Below are positions 18,582-28,329 of a stretch of DNA of 64,000 nucleotides, one piece after another. Every line of letters starts with the position of its first letter. The first letter of the stretch is position 1. Source of the stretch: Chitinophaga caeni (lineage in GTDB: Bacteria > Bacteroidota > Bacteroidia > Chitinophagales > Chitinophagaceae); NCBI RefSeq assembly GCF_002557795.1, contig NZ_CP023777.1, forward strand, positions 248,001-312,000, read 5' to 3'. Position numbers and translations under genes: made by a program. The notes below the pieces were generated by a model. It ran no database searches and had not been told where the DNA came from. It saw only the letters and a list, made by a program, of their open reading frames with translations.

Positions 18582-19556
18582 ATGAGAATAACCTATACTA
18601 AGGCAATATGCATCTTGGCTATCTACATCGTTTCCCCATTCAAGCTGGCCGCGCAGAAGAAAGAAAGTGACATCGAAATTGCAAAGCTGAAAGGCAAGGT
18701 ATCATCTCTTGAAATATTCAAATATTATACAGATGATCTTGAAGAAACGGATCTCAATAAACTCAAAGACATTTTTAAAATGGATATCCGTTTTAATGTT
18801 AACGGGTACTTTACAGGATCAGTTAGCTATGAGTATAAAAACAATCAATTCAATAGTAAGGACATCATGGAATACAATTATGATCCGATTAACAAGAAAA
18901 TAATTGTCACCCTGCCCCAATCCAATACAACGATGATCGTCGAGTATTTAGACAATAAAGAAATCTCTAAAGAAAATTACTATAAAGATGGCAAGCTTAC
19001 GGAAACGAAAGAATATGTTTACGATGCCAAAGGGAACCTAACAACCGTACAATACACATACCCTGGAAAGGAAAGAATTCTCAGTAAAAAATACGATAGT
19101 AAGGGTCAAATCATTCAAGAAACCGATGCCGATAATAAAACGACACATTATGTTTATAATGATAAGAATCAAGTAACTCAAAAAAGTTTTTATACTTACA
19201 ATACCCTGGATGCAATCGAAACTTTTAACTACACTAAAACAGGAAAGGAAAGCACCCACGCGTATTATGACAATGAAAAAAAGTTAAAGGTAGTGGAGGC
19301 TTTTTATTATAATAGCAAAGACAGCCTGGTTACCGATTCCATATTTGATGGAAACTGGAAATTCCTCCGGTCGGTATCTGCAAGTTACAATACGGCGGGG
19401 CTAGAAAGTCATATCGTGTTAAAAGATGCCGAAGGAACAATACTACAGGAGTTAACTATAGAATATGATCAACATAAAAATCCTGTTAAAAAAGTTACCA
19501 TAGAGCCAGGCAAACTAATTTTAGTTGAGAATAAAAAGTATACTTATTATAAATAG
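18582..19556 (+). CDS. Secreted protein with YD-like repeats
   Basis: I chose the ATG at 18582, which gives a 324-residue protein beginning with a signal peptide (MRITYTKAICILAIYIV, cleavage near KLAAQ). A longer reading from TTG at 18558 only adds residues before the signal. The body contains several imperfect tyrosine/aspartate repeats such as EYVYDAKGNLTTVQYTY, KKYDSKGQIIQETDADN and THYVYNDKNQVTQKSFYTY, the pattern of RHS/YD beta-strand repeats. It lacks an RHS core and a toxin tail, so it is probably a stand-alone exported beta-rich protein. It has its own possible promoter, and a hairpin follows. Function unknown. Confidence 0.75.
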   Translation: MRITYTKAICILAIYIVSPFKLAAQKKESDIEIAKLKGKVSSLEIFKYYTDDLEETDLNKLKDIFKMDIRFNVNGYFTGSVSYEYKNNQFNSKDIMEYNYDPINKKIIVTLPQSNTTMIVEYLDNKEISKENYYKDGKLTETKEYVYDAKGNLTTVQYTYPGKERILSKKYDSKGQIIQETDADNKTTHYVYNDKNQVTQKSFYTYNTLDAIETFNYTKTGKESTHAYYDNEKKLKVVEAFYYNSKDSLVTDSIFDGNWKFLRSVSASYNTAGLESHIVLKDAEGTILQELTIEYDQHKNPVKKVTIEPGKLILVENKKYTYYK

Positions 19557-19601
19557 TCCCAAATCAGAAGAAAGATTGATTGTTGAATCCTCTATTTTTG
19601 T

Positions 19602-19640
19602 AAGGCCTGCTATTTGAAAGCTCAAATATGCAGGCCTTTT
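19602..19640 (+). terminator. Strong hairpin between the YD-repeat gene and pnuC
   Basis: Arms AAGGCCTGC and TATTTGA pair with TCAAATA and GCAGGCCTT around an AAGC loop, with one unpaired T, followed by TT. It can terminate the upstream gene. It also ends four bases before the pnuC ATG and begins just after a perfect TAnnTTTG box (TATTTTTG, 19593-19600), so it may form the 5' end of the pnuC mRNA. Confidence 0.7.
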
Positions 19641-19643
19641 ACC

Positions 19644-20279
19644 ATGAACTTTTTCGACATACACGATATCGCATGGGAACCATTCGGTTACCAACTCAGC
19701 TTTGTTGAATTGGCGGGTACTGTTGCCGGTATTTTTTCGGTATGGCTGGCAGCCAAGGAAAATAAACTCACCTGGGTAGCTACTATTGTTAATGTTATTT
19801 GCTTCTTCGCGATATTTTACCAGGTGCAGCTTTATTCCAACATGCTGCTGCAAGTGTATTTTTTCTTCCTAAGTATTTATGGCTGGTTTACTTGGAACCA
19901 CCAACAAAGGGAAGGCGTACCGGTTCGAAAACTTACAAAGAAACAATGCATTTACTTACTTGTATCAATCCCTATACTAACGGCATGCCTGGGATGGGCA
20001 ACCCGCTGGATAACAACAAACCATCCAGCATACCTTCAAGCTGTCGCATATCCGTATGTTGACGCCTTTATAGCCATTGCCAGTATCGTGGCCAATACCT
20101 TGTTAGCAAAAAGGATAATTGAGAACTGGATTTTATGGATAATAATAGATGTATTTTGTATTTACCTCTACGCACAACAAGGCATACTCCTCGTAATGCT
20201 TGAATATGCCCTATTCTTAATACTATCCTCGTATGGATATTTCGCCTGGAGAAAGGAATTGAATAATGATTCCAGGTAA
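19644..20279 (+). CDS. pnuC: Nicotinamide riboside transporter PnuC
   Basis: Facilitated uptake of nicotinamide riboside through the inner membrane for NAD salvage. The start is taken at ATG 19644 (MNFFDIHDI), which matches the usual PnuC N-terminus; the reading frame extends further back only through a TTG inside the hairpin. The 211 residues contain about seven hydrophobic helices. Conserved PnuC sequences include GTVAGIFSVWLAAKENKLTW, LQVYFFFLSIYGWFTW and the C-terminal NWILWIIIDV. No NadR-type kinase gene is adjacent. Some PnuC homologues carry thiamine, but no thiamine gene or TPP riboswitch is seen here. Confidence 0.9.
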   Translation: MNFFDIHDIAWEPFGYQLSFVELAGTVAGIFSVWLAAKENKLTWVATIVNVICFFAIFYQVQLYSNMLLQVYFFFLSIYGWFTWNHQQREGVPVRKLTKKQCIYLLVSIPILTACLGWATRWITTNHPAYLQAVAYPYVDAFIAIASIVANTLLAKRIIENWILWIIIDVFCIYLYAQQGILLVMLEYALFLILSSYGYFAWRKELNNDSR

Positions 20280-20309
20280 TCCAGATCCGCATAAATCCGC
20301 AAATCCAAA

Positions 20310-21206
20310 TTAATCCTGGTACCGGATCAGGGGTGCGACCTTCTTCAACTCATCGTATTCAGCCATCGTAAGAGGGGCAACACTACAAGCATTCACAACA
20401 TCTTTCAACTGTTCCATGGTACGGATACCCACAACGGCACTGGTTGTAGCAGGGTTCTGCGTTACGAACTGTATCGCCGTTTGCGCGGCGGAACGGTGAT
20501 CTTCCTTGGTCGACATCGACCTTACAACATCTGCAACCTGCTTCACAGTTTCCAGGCTATGCGATAAAAAGGTTGCAGGTTCTTTATTGACTAACAACCC
20601 CTTGGCCAAACTCCCCCTCGCTAATACACCGATCCCTTTTTCGAGCAATAAAGGCAAGCAGCTTTCTTCAGGCCTGCGATCAAGCAATCCGTATTGCATC
20701 ATCACGCTGGCAATATTCGACTTTTCTACATAAGTCTTAATTACTTTCGGACGGATGGATGAAATCCCGTAATGGAGAATTTTACCTTGTTGTTGTAACA
20801 ATTCGAAGGCTTCAATGACTTCATCTATATTATCTTCCATCGTTCCACCGTGCAATTGGTACAGATCTATATAATCGGTATGTAAGCGTTTCAAACTCTC
20901 ATTAACGGCTTTCAATATATGTTCCTTGCTGGCATCCCAATACCAACCGGAACCATCAGGTTTCCACCGGTTTCCTACTTTCGTAGCCAGCACTACTTGG
21001 TTGCGCTGCCCGCGCAAAGCCCTTCCCAGGGTAATTTCATTGTAACCCTTGGCATATAAATCAGCCGTATCAAAAAAATTGATCCCCGCTTCAATAGCAG
21101 CATGGATAAGTTTTTCATTTTCGGAATCTATCGCGCCTAAACTCATGCAGCCAAATGCGATTTCGCTAACACTTACATCGGTTGATCCCAGGTTCTTATA
21201 TTTCAT
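20310..21206 (-). CDS. Aldo/keto reductase
   Basis: NADPH-dependent carbonyl reductase of the aldo-keto reductase superfamily. I take the start at ATG 21206 (MKYKNLGSTDVSVSEIAFG, 298 residues); the longer GTG start adds seven unlikely residues. The catalytic tetrad can be followed: aspartate and tyrosine in FDTADLYAKGYNEITLGRAL, lysine in VVLATKVGN, histidine in IDLYQLHGG. The C-terminal cofactor loop is around TSAVVGIRTMEQL. It is convergent with pnuC and divergent from the urease operon, sharing with the latter a short region that holds an inverted repeat. Physiological substrate unknown. Confidence 0.93.
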   Translation of the reverse strand: MKYKNLGSTDVSVSEIAFGCMSLGAIDSENEKLIHAAIEAGINFFDTADLYAKGYNEITLGRALRGQRNQVVLATKVGNRWKPDGSGWYWDASKEHILKAVNESLKRLHTDYIDLYQLHGGTMEDNIDEVIEAFELLQQQGKILHYGISSIRPKVIKTYVEKSNIASVMMQYGLLDRRPEESCLPLLLEKGIGVLARGSLAKGLLVNKEPATFLSHSLETVKQVADVVRSMSTKEDHRSAAQTAIQFVTQNPATTSAVVGIRTMEQLKDVVNACSVAPLTMAEYDELKKVAPLIRYQD

Positions 21207-21235
21207 CGCTTCATTAATTTTAAACACCCATCAAT

Positions 21236-21264
21236 AATCATCGTTATTTGAATATACGATGATT
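21236..21264. promoter_or_regulatory. Inverted repeat, candidate operator between aldo/keto reductase and urease
   Basis: AATCATCGT (21236-21244) and ACGATGATT (21256-21264) form a perfect 9-bp inverted repeat with 20 bases between half-site centres, two helical turns. It lies 30 bp upstream of the aldo/keto reductase start and 130 bp upstream of ureA. That geometry suits a dimeric regulator. No regulator gene is adjacent. Confidence 0.45.
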
Positions 21265-21393
21265 GCCGTTTTCTGCAAAAAGAAAGCATCGGCAGGTAAA
21301 TTTCGGAATAGTTGAACGGAATCAAGGCAGATTTTCTTAAATTACGGCTATCCTACATCATACGCCAAGCCATTTATCATCAAAATCTCAACT

Positions 21394-21696
21394 ATGCATC
21401 TCACTGCAAGAGAATCGGAAAAATTGCTGTTGTACTTGGCGGGAGAACTGGCGGCAAAACGCAAAGCCCGCGGTTTAAAATTAAATTACCCGGAGGCTGT
21501 GGCCTACATCAGCAGCCACCTACAGGAAGCTGCCCGCGACGGGAAATCGGTCGCGGAATTAATGCAATACGGCACTACTATCCTCAGGGCCGGGGATGTA
21601 ATGGAAGGCGTTGCACAAATGATCCATGAAATCCAGATCGAGGCCACATTCCCTGACGGGACCAAACTCGTTACCGTACATCACCCGATTCAATAA
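21394..21696 (+). CDS. ureA: Urease subunit gamma
   Basis: The smallest structural subunit of nickel urease, 100 residues, full length. Family hallmarks are [34 protein letters not shown] and [28 protein letters not shown]. It opens the urease operon and is followed by ureB after 11 bp. Together with beta and alpha it forms the (alpha beta gamma)3 enzyme that splits urea into ammonia and CO2. Three separate subunits are the usual bacterial arrangement, unlike the fused form in Helicobacter. Confidence 0.98.
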   Translation: MHLTARESEKLLLYLAGELAAKRKARGLKLNYPEAVAYISSHLQEAARDGKSVAELMQYGTTILRAGDVMEGVAQMIHEIQIEATFPDGTKLVTVHHPIQ

Positions 21697-21707
21697 AATA
21701 ATTATTT

Positions 21708-22082
21708 ATGATACCAGGCGAATACTTTATTAAGCCAGGAGAGATCACCGCGAATAAAGGTCGCGAGCCTATCCGCATAACCGTTCTGAATACCGGCGAT
21801 CGCCCCATCCAGGTGGGCGCTCATTTTCATTTCTTCGAGGTCAACAAGATGATGGCTTTCGAACGCGATAAAGCGTTCGGTATGCGGCTCAATATCCCGG
21901 CAGGGAATGCCGTTCGTTTTGAGCCCGGTGAAGAGAAAAGCATAGAGCTCGTTCCATTCGGCGGCAAGCAGGTCGTTCGAGGATTTAACAATCTTGTGAA
22001 TGGATCCACCAAGGATAATGCCACCAGGGAAAAAAGTATCGCGAAAGCACATCAACTCAACTTTAAATTTAAATCATCATGA
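21708..22082 (+). CDS. ureB: Urease subunit beta
   Basis: The second structural subunit, 124 residues. It starts with [20 protein letters not shown] and contains [39 protein letters not shown] and [15 protein letters not shown], all typical of UreB. Its stop overlaps the ureC start (ATGA), so translation is coupled. The C-terminus runs somewhat past the conserved domain with a basic tail ([18 protein letters not shown]). Identification certain. Confidence 0.98.
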   Translation: MIPGEYFIKPGEITANKGREPIRITVLNTGDRPIQVGAHFHFFEVNKMMAFERDKAFGMRLNIPAGNAVRFEPGEEKSIELVPFGGKQVVRGFNNLVNGSTKDNATREKSIAKAHQLNFKFKSS

Positions 22083-23800
22083 GTCTTTCCATATCGAAAG
22101 AAAAATATGTTAGCATGTACGGGCCAACCGTTGGTGATAAAGTGCGCTTGGCCGATACGGAGCTGATTATTGAAATCGAACAGGATTTAAATGTCCATGG
22201 CGATGAAAGCAAATTCGGCGGGGGAAAATCCGTTCGCGACGGGATGGCTCAATCCGCTTCGGCATTACGTTCTGAAGGTGTGCCCGACCTGGTGATCACC
22301 AACGTAATGATTATCGATCACTGGGGAATCGTAAAAGCTGATATCGGTGTAAAAGATGGGAAGATCGTAGCGATCGGGCAAGCCGGGAACCCTGACACGA
22401 TGGATGGCGTACACCCGCAATTGGTAATCGGCGCAGCTACGGAGGTGCATAACGGCAGCCACCTCATTGCTACGGCAGGCGGCATCGATACACATATTCA
22501 CTTCATCTGCCCGCAACAAATCGACCATGCCTTGTTTAGTGGCATTACCACGATGATCGGTGGTGGTACGGGACCCGCCGATGGCACCAATGCCACGACG
22601 GTAACACCGGGCGCTTGGAATATTGAAAGGATGCTGCAAGCCGCGGAAGCGTATCCCGTGAACCTAGGCTTTTTCGGTAAAGGGAACTGTGCCAGCACGG
22701 CCCCTTTAATAGAGCAAGTCGAAGCCGGCGCATTAGGATTAAAATTGCATGAAGACTGGGGTTCCACTCCTGCAACTATCGATGCGGCGCTCAGCGTTGC
22801 CGACCAGATGGATATTCAAATCGCGATACATACGGATACACTGAATGAAGCGGGTTTCGTAGAAGATACGATTCAAGCCATCAACGGAAGGGTCATCCAT
22901 ACTTTTCATACGGAAGGAGCAGGCGGTGGCCATGCACCGGATATTATCCGCATCGCTTCGTATCCCAATGTACTTCCTTCGAGTACCAACCCTACCCGGC
23001 CATTCACCGTAAATACGATCGATGAACACCTGGATATGTTGATGGTATGCCATCATCTCGATAATAAAGTTCCCGAAGATGTTGCTTTTGCCGATTCAAG
23101 AATACGCCCGGAAACGATCGCGGCAGAAGATATCCTGCACGATATGGGCGTGTTCAGCATCATGAGTTCGGATTCGCAGGCGATGGGGCGCGTGGGAGAA
23201 GTGATTACCCGTACTTGGCAAACCGCGCATAAAATGAAAGTGCAAAGGGGGGCTTTAAAGGAAGATGAAGGGCACGAAAATGATAATTTCCGGGTCAAGA
23301 GATACATTGCAAAATATACGATCAATGCAGCATTGGCACAAGGCATTTCGGAGTACGTAGGATCATTGGAAGTTGGGAAAATTGCCGATATCGTACTGTG
23401 GAAGCCTGCTTTCTTCGGCGTTAAACCAGAGATGATCATCAAGGCGGGCGTCATTACGGCATCCAGGATGGGTGACCCGAACGCCTCGATACCGACACCC
23501 CAACCTGTTATTTACCGCCATATGTTTGGCGCCCATGGAAAATCTTTGCTACGCAATTGTTTTACATTCGTTTCGCAAGCAGGTATTCAAAATAATATTG
23601 CTGAAAAATACGGTTTGCAAAAAACATTATTACCTGTTAAAAATTGCAGGACCGTGAGGAAAAAGGACCTGGTTCATAATGATAAAACGCCCGACATCAC
23701 GGTTAACCCTGAAACTTACGAAGTTCGCGTAGACGGGGAAAAGATCACTTGCGAGCCATTAGCCGTGCTGCCGATGGCGCAGCGGTATTTTTTATTTTAA
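22079..23800 (+). CDS. ureC: Urease subunit alpha
   Basis: Catalytic subunit (573 residues) with the binuclear nickel site. The first nickel-binding pair is H139 and H141 in [14 protein letters not shown]. The lysine that becomes carbamylated is K222 in [10 protein letters not shown]. Further ligand histidines lie in [13 protein letters not shown] and [15 protein letters not shown]. The mobile-flap histidine is in [22 protein letters not shown], and the aspartate ligand is in [14 protein letters not shown]. All are intact, so the enzyme should be active once nickel is inserted by the downstream accessory proteins. Confidence 0.99.
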   Translation: MSLSISKEKYVSMYGPTVGDKVRLADTELIIEIEQDLNVHGDESKFGGGKSVRDGMAQSASALRSEGVPDLVITNVMIIDHWGIVKADIGVKDGKIVAIGQAGNPDTMDGVHPQLVIGAATEVHNGSHLIATAGGIDTHIHFICPQQIDHALFSGITTMIGGGTGPADGTNATTVTPGAWNIERMLQAAEAYPVNLGFFGKGNCASTAPLIEQVEAGALGLKLHEDWGSTPATIDAALSVADQMDIQIAIHTDTLNEAGFVEDTIQAINGRVIHTFHTEGAGGGHAPDIIRIASYPNVLPSSTNPTRPFTVNTIDEHLDMLMVCHHLDNKVPEDVAFADSRIRPETIAAEDILHDMGVFSIMSSDSQAMGRVGEVITRTWQTAHKMKVQRGALKEDEGHENDNFRVKRYIAKYTINAALAQGISEYVGSLEVGKIADIVLWKPAFFGVKPEMIIKAGVITASRMGDPNASIPTPQPVIYRHMFGAHGKSLLRNCFTFVSQAGIQNNIAEKYGLQKTLLPVKNCRTVRKKDLVHNDKTPDITVNPETYEVRVDGEKITCEPLAVLPMAQRYFLF

Positions 23801-23812
23801 ATAGGTCGGTTC

Positions 23813-24313
23813 ATGTTGGTTAAAGAGATTGTAGGTAATTTGAAAGATATTTCCGTTGATAAGGAAGAACGGGATATACTAGCCTTGGAATGGTACGAAA
23901 CTGCCAAACGCATCCAACGGAAACGTAGCAAAAGCGGCCGGGAAATTGCCTTGAAACTGTTGCAAGAAAAAGTACGGCTGTCGCAAGATGACATCATTTG
24001 GAAAGATGAGCAATTAATCATCAGTATCGATATTATTCCTTGCGAAGCGATCTTGGTAAAACCGGGAAATATCCAGGAGATGGCAGCTGTTTGTTACGAG
24101 ATCGGTAATAAGCATTTACCCTTATTCATGGAAGATGAGCAACTGTATATTCCTTACGAAGCGCCCATTTTCAGATGGTTGCAAGCAAGTGGTTATCAAC
24201 CTACACAAGTACAACATAAATTATTACATCCATTGAATACGACTGTTTCCCCGCATGGGCATGGGGATCATTCATTATTCACTAAAATCTTACAACTTGC
24301 AGCAGGAAAATAA
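23813..24313 (+). CDS. ureE: Urease accessory protein UreE (nickel metallochaperone)
   Basis: Delivers nickel to the urease activation complex. The 166-residue protein has the N-terminal peptide-binding half (residues 1-75) and the metal-binding half with YEIGNKHLPLFMEDEQLYIPY and GYQPTQVQHKLLHPL. It ends in a short histidine cluster (HGHGDHSLF) instead of the long His tail found in some enterics. The gene lies 12 bp after ureC. The histidine-rich end overlaps the beginning of the ureF reading frame. Confidence 0.95.
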   Translation: MLVKEIVGNLKDISVDKEERDILALEWYETAKRIQRKRSKSGREIALKLLQEKVRLSQDDIIWKDEQLIISIDIIPCEAILVKPGNIQEMAAVCYEIGNKHLPLFMEDEQLYIPYEAPIFRWLQASGYQPTQVQHKLLHPLNTTVSPHGHGDHSLFTKILQLAAGK

Positions 24314-24992
24314 TTATATAGGTAAATTGTTGCACCTGGCGGATCCGATGCTACCCATCGGCGGATTCTCACATTCGAATGGACTTGAAACATATGTGCA
24401 GCGCGGAATCGTAAAAGATGCCACAAGTGCAGAACAATTTGTTAATGATTATATCTGTTGGAATTTGTTATATAATGATGCTGCATTTGTTTACCTATCT
24501 TACCAAGCTGCTAAAGCAAAGGATGAAAGCCTGTTACTTTTACTTGATGAAGAATGCGAAGCACTTAAAGCGCCCAAAGAAATCCGTTTGGCTAGTAACA
24601 AATTGGCTGCAAGACTGATTAAAATCTTTAAACCATTATATCAATTCCCCTTGATAGATGCTTATGAATTTGCGATCAAGGAAAAATGGGCTACGGGACA
24701 TTACCCTATTACATACGGAGCATTGGCTGCTTGTCTTGATATACCGGTTGCGGCAGCTTTGCATGCCTTTTATTATAATGTTACGGTTACAACGATCACT
24801 AATTGTGTGAAGTTGGTACCGCTGGGGCAGCAGGATGGTCAAGAAATCTTGCATAAGATGTTACCGGTAATCGGGGAGAAAGTACAAGAAACGATGCTGC
24901 TCGATCGAGCCATGGTAGGACTTTGTAACGTTAGTTTCGATGTTCGCTGCATGCAGCATGAACGATTATATTCCAGGCTGTATATGTCTTGA
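24261..24992 (+). CDS. ureF: Urease accessory protein UreF
   Basis: Part of the UreD-UreF-UreG activation complex that controls GTP-dependent nickel insertion. The conserved UreF beginning is [25 protein letters not shown], and [18 protein letters not shown] follows in the second half. The start is uncertain: ATGs at 24255 and 24261 overlap the 3' end of ureE by more than 50 bases, while a TTG at 24297 would give a shorter N-terminus nearer the family norm. From 24261 the protein has 243 residues. Identification is firm; the start is not. Confidence 0.92.
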   Translation: MGIIHYSLKSYNLQQENNYIGKLLHLADPMLPIGGFSHSNGLETYVQRGIVKDATSAEQFVNDYICWNLLYNDAAFVYLSYQAAKAKDESLLLLLDEECEALKAPKEIRLASNKLAARLIKIFKPLYQFPLIDAYEFAIKEKWATGHYPITYGALAACLDIPVAAALHAFYYNVTVTTITNCVKLVPLGQQDGQEILHKMLPVIGEKVQETMLLDRAMVGLCNVSFDVRCMQHERLYSRLYMS

Positions 24993-25015
24993 TCGCCTTA
25001 AATACAAATATGTAT

Positions 25016-25657
25016 ATGTCAGAAGAAAGAAAATATATAAAAATCGGGGTTGCGGGACCGGTTGGAAGTGGCAAAACTGCCTTAATTGAAAGATTAACCC
25101 GCACGATGGCTGATAAATATAGTATCGCGGTTATTACAAATGATATTTATACCAAGGAAGATGCCGCATTCTTAACCAAGAACAGCCTGCTTCCCCAAGA
25201 AAGAATTATAGGGGTTGAAACCGGTGGCTGCCCGCATACGGCTATCCGGGAAGATGCCAGTATGAACCTGGAGGCCGTGGAAGAGATGGTAGGGCGCTTT
25301 CCCGATGTTGAAATTATTTTTATCGAAAGCGGCGGCGATAATCTTTCTGCGACCTTCAGCCCGGATTTGGCAGATGTTACCATCTTCGTAATCGATGTGG
25401 CTGAAGGAGATAAGATTCCACGCAAAGGCGGCCCGGGAATAACCCGCTCGGATTTACTAGTGATTAATAAGATTGATTTGGCGCCGTACGTGAGAGCTGA
25501 TCTTAAAGTCATGCAAGATGATGCCAGCATGATGCGAAAAGGTCAACCATTCGTCTTCACGAACTTATTCTCCTTGGAAGGCTTGGATAAGGTGATCGGC
25601 TGGATCCGGAAATATGCATTGTTGGAAGAAGTGGCCGAACCGGAGTTGAAGAGATGA
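25016..25657 (+). CDS. ureG: Urease accessory GTPase UreG
   Basis: SIMIBI-class GTPase that powers nickel insertion. I take the ATG at 25016 ([14 protein letters not shown], 213 residues); ATG 25010 adds two residues, and an upstream TTG overlapping the ureF stop is unlikely. Visible motifs are P-loop GPVGSGKT, the metal-binding [11 protein letters not shown] (Cys-Pro-His), ESGGDNL, and the guanine-specificity motif NKIDLAP. It lies between ureF and ureD, with the stop overlapping the ureD start. Confidence 0.97.
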   Translation: MSEERKYIKIGVAGPVGSGKTALIERLTRTMADKYSIAVITNDIYTKEDAAFLTKNSLLPQERIIGVETGGCPHTAIREDASMNLEAVEEMVGRFPDVEIIFIESGGDNLSATFSPDLADVTIFVIDVAEGDKIPRKGGPGITRSDLLVINKIDLAPYVRADLKVMQDDASMMRKGQPFVFTNLFSLEGLDKVIGWIRKYALLEEVAEPELKR

Positions 25658-26439
25658 GGAGTGAATTAAAAATAACGATCGCGCAGAAGGGTGGCAAGAG
25701 CATCCTGGAGGACCGGTATTTCACACCGCCCTTTAAAATCATTGCATTACCGCATTTACCCGGTAGCAGCCGACTTGAACTGATGTTGATGAGCGCCTCA
25801 CCCGGCATGTTAAACAAAGACCGCTGGAATATTCAGATTAACGCGGGAAGCCACACGGACTGCCGCTTGTCTACGCAATCTTACCAACGCTTGTTCCCCG
25901 CGCCGGACGGAACTTTCCAGCACATGGAAATCAACCTGTCCAGTAATGCTCAATTTGAATATTTACCACATCCATTGGTGCCGCACCATGCTGCAAACTT
26001 CAAAGGTTATAATAACATTTTCCTCAGCGCCGGTAACCGTTTCATCTTCGGGGAAGTTATCACACCCGGTCGACAGTTAAATGGTGAAACGTTCCAGTTT
26101 GAACGTTTACAAAATTGTACACAAGTATATTTACATCAGCAATTAATTTTTAAAGACAATCAAATATTGATCCCGGGAAAAATCCCGATGTCTGCTACGG
26201 GTCAATACGAAAATTATACACACCAGGGAACATTCCTGTATTTTGACACATCCGCTTCACCGCAGCTACCCATTGAAGCTTGCTATAAGTATTTGCAACA
26301 GGGCAAACTTGAGTTCGGCATATCTGAAAGTTCAAAAAACGGTATGGTTGCGCGGATACTGGGTCATTCGGCAGAAAGTTTATTCCGAGTTTTACAAGAA
26401 CTATCATCCATTACCAAGCTTAAAACCACGGCCATATGA
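25654..26439 (+). CDS. ureD: Urease accessory protein UreD
   Basis: Scaffold protein that binds apo-urease and passes nickel through a tunnel from UreG and UreF. The 261-residue length is typical. Recognisable stretches are [47 protein letters not shown] and [20 protein letters not shown]. The gene overlaps ureG by four bases (ATGA) and the following transporter gene likewise. UreD at the end of the cluster rather than the front is the common order in Bacteroidota. Confidence 0.93.
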   Translation: MRSELKITIAQKGGKSILEDRYFTPPFKIIALPHLPGSSRLELMLMSASPGMLNKDRWNIQINAGSHTDCRLSTQSYQRLFPAPDGTFQHMEINLSSNAQFEYLPHPLVPHHAANFKGYNNIFLSAGNRFIFGEVITPGRQLNGETFQFERLQNCTQVYLHQQLIFKDNQILIPGKIPMSATGQYENYTHQGTFLYFDTSASPQLPIEACYKYLQQGKLEFGISESSKNGMVARILGHSAESLFRVLQELSSITKLKTTAI

Positions 26440-27143
26440 ATGCAGAACTAGGGGCATTATTGATAACAGCCATTACGATCAGTTGCTTACATACGCTCAC
26501 GGGACCGGATCATTATGTACCATTTATTGCTATATCAAAAGCACGCAACTGGAGCTTAAGCAAAACGATCGGCTGGACAATTATTTGCGGCATCGGCCAC
26601 GTAGGAAGTTCAGTGGTATTGGGTTTCGCCGGGATATACTTGGGGTGGCAGCTCACAAAACTCACGGGTATTGAAGAAGTAAGGGGAGGCTTAGCCGCCT
26701 GGGCATTATTTATATTCGGATGTTTATACTTAGTTTACGGGATCGTGCAAGCCATCCGCAACCGGCCACACAAACACTTCGATGTATATGAAGACGGCGA
26801 CATTTATGTATACCGGCACAAGCATGAAAATAACACTGCCGTATTAGCCAAAGACAAAGTAAAAGTAACCCCGTGGATACTCTTTATCATATTCGTCTTA
26901 GGCCCCTGCGAGCCATTAATTCCATTATTAATGTTTCCCGCAGCCCAACATTCCACATCCAGCATATTCATCTTGGTAACGGTATTTTTATTCTTCACGA
27001 TACTCGTCATGCTAGCGATGGTCATATTGGGTTACTACGGCTTCCATTTATTAGAGAAAAGTAAGTTCGAAAAATATATACACATATTAGGCGGCGCCAG
27101 CATCACCATCTGCGGCATAGGCATGCTGGCACTAGGCTGGTAG
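26436..27143 (+). CDS. Nickel-transporter-like membrane protein (UreH/NicO type)
   Basis: A 235-residue inner-membrane protein with about six helices. The first helix carries HTLTGPDHYVPFIAIS, resembling the nickel-binding H-x4-D-H motif of NiCoT/UreH permeases. A loop near the middle is histidine-rich (RPHKHFDVYEDG and YRHKHENN), suitable for gathering metal. The start overlaps the ureD stop by four bases, so it belongs to the urease operon and most likely imports nickel for it. By sequence alone a TauE-like export function cannot be excluded; position argues for nickel. Confidence 0.8.
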   Translation: MNAELGALLITAITISCLHTLTGPDHYVPFIAISKARNWSLSKTIGWTIICGIGHVGSSVVLGFAGIYLGWQLTKLTGIEEVRGGLAAWALFIFGCLYLVYGIVQAIRNRPHKHFDVYEDGDIYVYRHKHENNTAVLAKDKVKVTPWILFIIFVLGPCEPLIPLLMFPAAQHSTSSIFILVTVFLFFTILVMLAMVILGYYGFHLLEKSKFEKYIHILGGASITICGIGMLALGW

Positions 27144-27184
27144 GTCGGTAAGTTAAATAAATTGTGTATTTCATCCAGCATGCC
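27120..27184 (+). repeat. Long-spaced inverted repeat at the end of the urease operon
   Basis: GGCATGCTGG (27120-27129, over the last codons of the transporter gene) is complementary to CCAGCATGCC (27175-27184); an A-rich stretch follows at 27200. The spacing of 45 bases is long for an intrinsic terminator, so this may be a 3'-end structure only. Confidence 0.3.
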
Positions 27185-27255
27185 AGCCTACCATCCAAGC
27201 AAAAAAATATCAAACACCATCCTTGAAATCCCTGGATCCCAAAAAATCTTTAAAC

Positions 27256-28302
27256 CTAGAGGGATCCCATATCAATTACGAACCGGTACTTCACATCACT
27301 TTTCATCACCCGGTCATAAGCCTCGTTTACATAATTAATATTAATTACCTCTACATCCGAGATGATGTTATGTTCCCCGCAATAATCCAGCATCTCCTGC
27401 GTTTCGGGGATGCCACCGATCGAAGAGCCAGTGATAGTACGATTTTGTCCTAACAATGCGAACCCGTTAAACTGAACCGGTTCCGGCGGAATACCGACAC
27501 AAATCATTACCCCGTTCGTATCTAACATAGCCAAATACATATTATAATCATGCGGCGCAGAAACCGTATCGATGATAAAGTCGAACTTTCTCTTTTGCGC
27601 TTTGACCTGTTCCTTGTCCTTGGTAACCACAAAATGATGAGCCCCCAAGCGTTTGGCATCCGCTTCCTTTGAAGGGGAAGTACTCAGCATGGTTACTTCG
27701 GCGCCAAGGCTTACGGCAAATTTCACCGCCATATGTCCCAATCCTCCCAAACCTAATACCGCCACGCGATCCCCTTCCTTGATACCCCATTTCTTAATCG
27801 GGGAATAAGTGGTAATACCCGCGCATAACAACGGGGCTACTCCTTCCAAAGGTAAATTGGTAGGCACCCTTACTACGAAAGCTTCATCGCAAACGATCTG
27901 GTTGGAGTAACCGCCGAAAGTCAAGGTTTTACCATCCTTTTCATAATCATTATAAGTTAAAACGGTCTGACCTTTCTCACAGAACTGTTCATGACCACTT
28001 TGACATTGGTCGCACTCGCGGCATGAATCAACCATACAACCGATGCCGGCCAGTTCGCCCACCTTGAACTTGGTAACAAGATCCCCAACTTTAGCGATCC
28101 GTCCAACGATTTCATGACCGGGCACCATCGGGTATTTGGAGTTCCCCCACTCTCCCCTGACCTGGTGAATATCGGAGTGACAAACCCCGCAATATTGAAT
28201 CTCGATCAAAACATCATGCGGTCCCACTTCCCTTCTTTCAAAATTCCAAGGCGCTAAGGGATCGGTGGATTTGTGCACGGCATATCCTTTTGTCTTCAGC
28301 AT
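27256..28302 (-). CDS. Zinc-dependent NAD(P) alcohol dehydrogenase (YahK/CAD type)
   Basis: A 348-residue medium-chain alcohol dehydrogenase that interconverts aldehydes and primary alcohols. Catalytic zinc ligands lie in YCGVCHSD and GHEIVG. The structural zinc cluster has four cysteines in CRECDQCQSGHEQFC. The cofactor motif is GLGGLGHMAVKFA. The sequence GEWGNSKYPMVPGHE is typical of YahK and cinnamyl-alcohol-type enzymes, which usually use NADPH. Its start codon is 27 bp from a MITE-like element, so its promoter either lies inside the element or has been displaced by it. Confidence 0.94.
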   Translation of the reverse strand: MLKTKGYAVHKSTDPLAPWNFERREVGPHDVLIEIQYCGVCHSDIHQVRGEWGNSKYPMVPGHEIVGRIAKVGDLVTKFKVGELAGIGCMVDSCRECDQCQSGHEQFCEKGQTVLTYNDYEKDGKTLTFGGYSNQIVCDEAFVVRVPTNLPLEGVAPLLCAGITTYSPIKKWGIKEGDRVAVLGLGGLGHMAVKFAVSLGAEVTMLSTSPSKEADAKRLGAHHFVVTKDKEQVKAQKRKFDFIIDTVSAPHDYNMYLAMLDTNGVMICVGIPPEPVQFNGFALLGQNRTITGSSIGGIPETQEMLDYCGEHNIISDVEVININYVNEAYDRVMKSDVKYRFVIDMGSL

Positions 28303-28329
28303 ATTTTATTAATTTATTTATTAATATAT

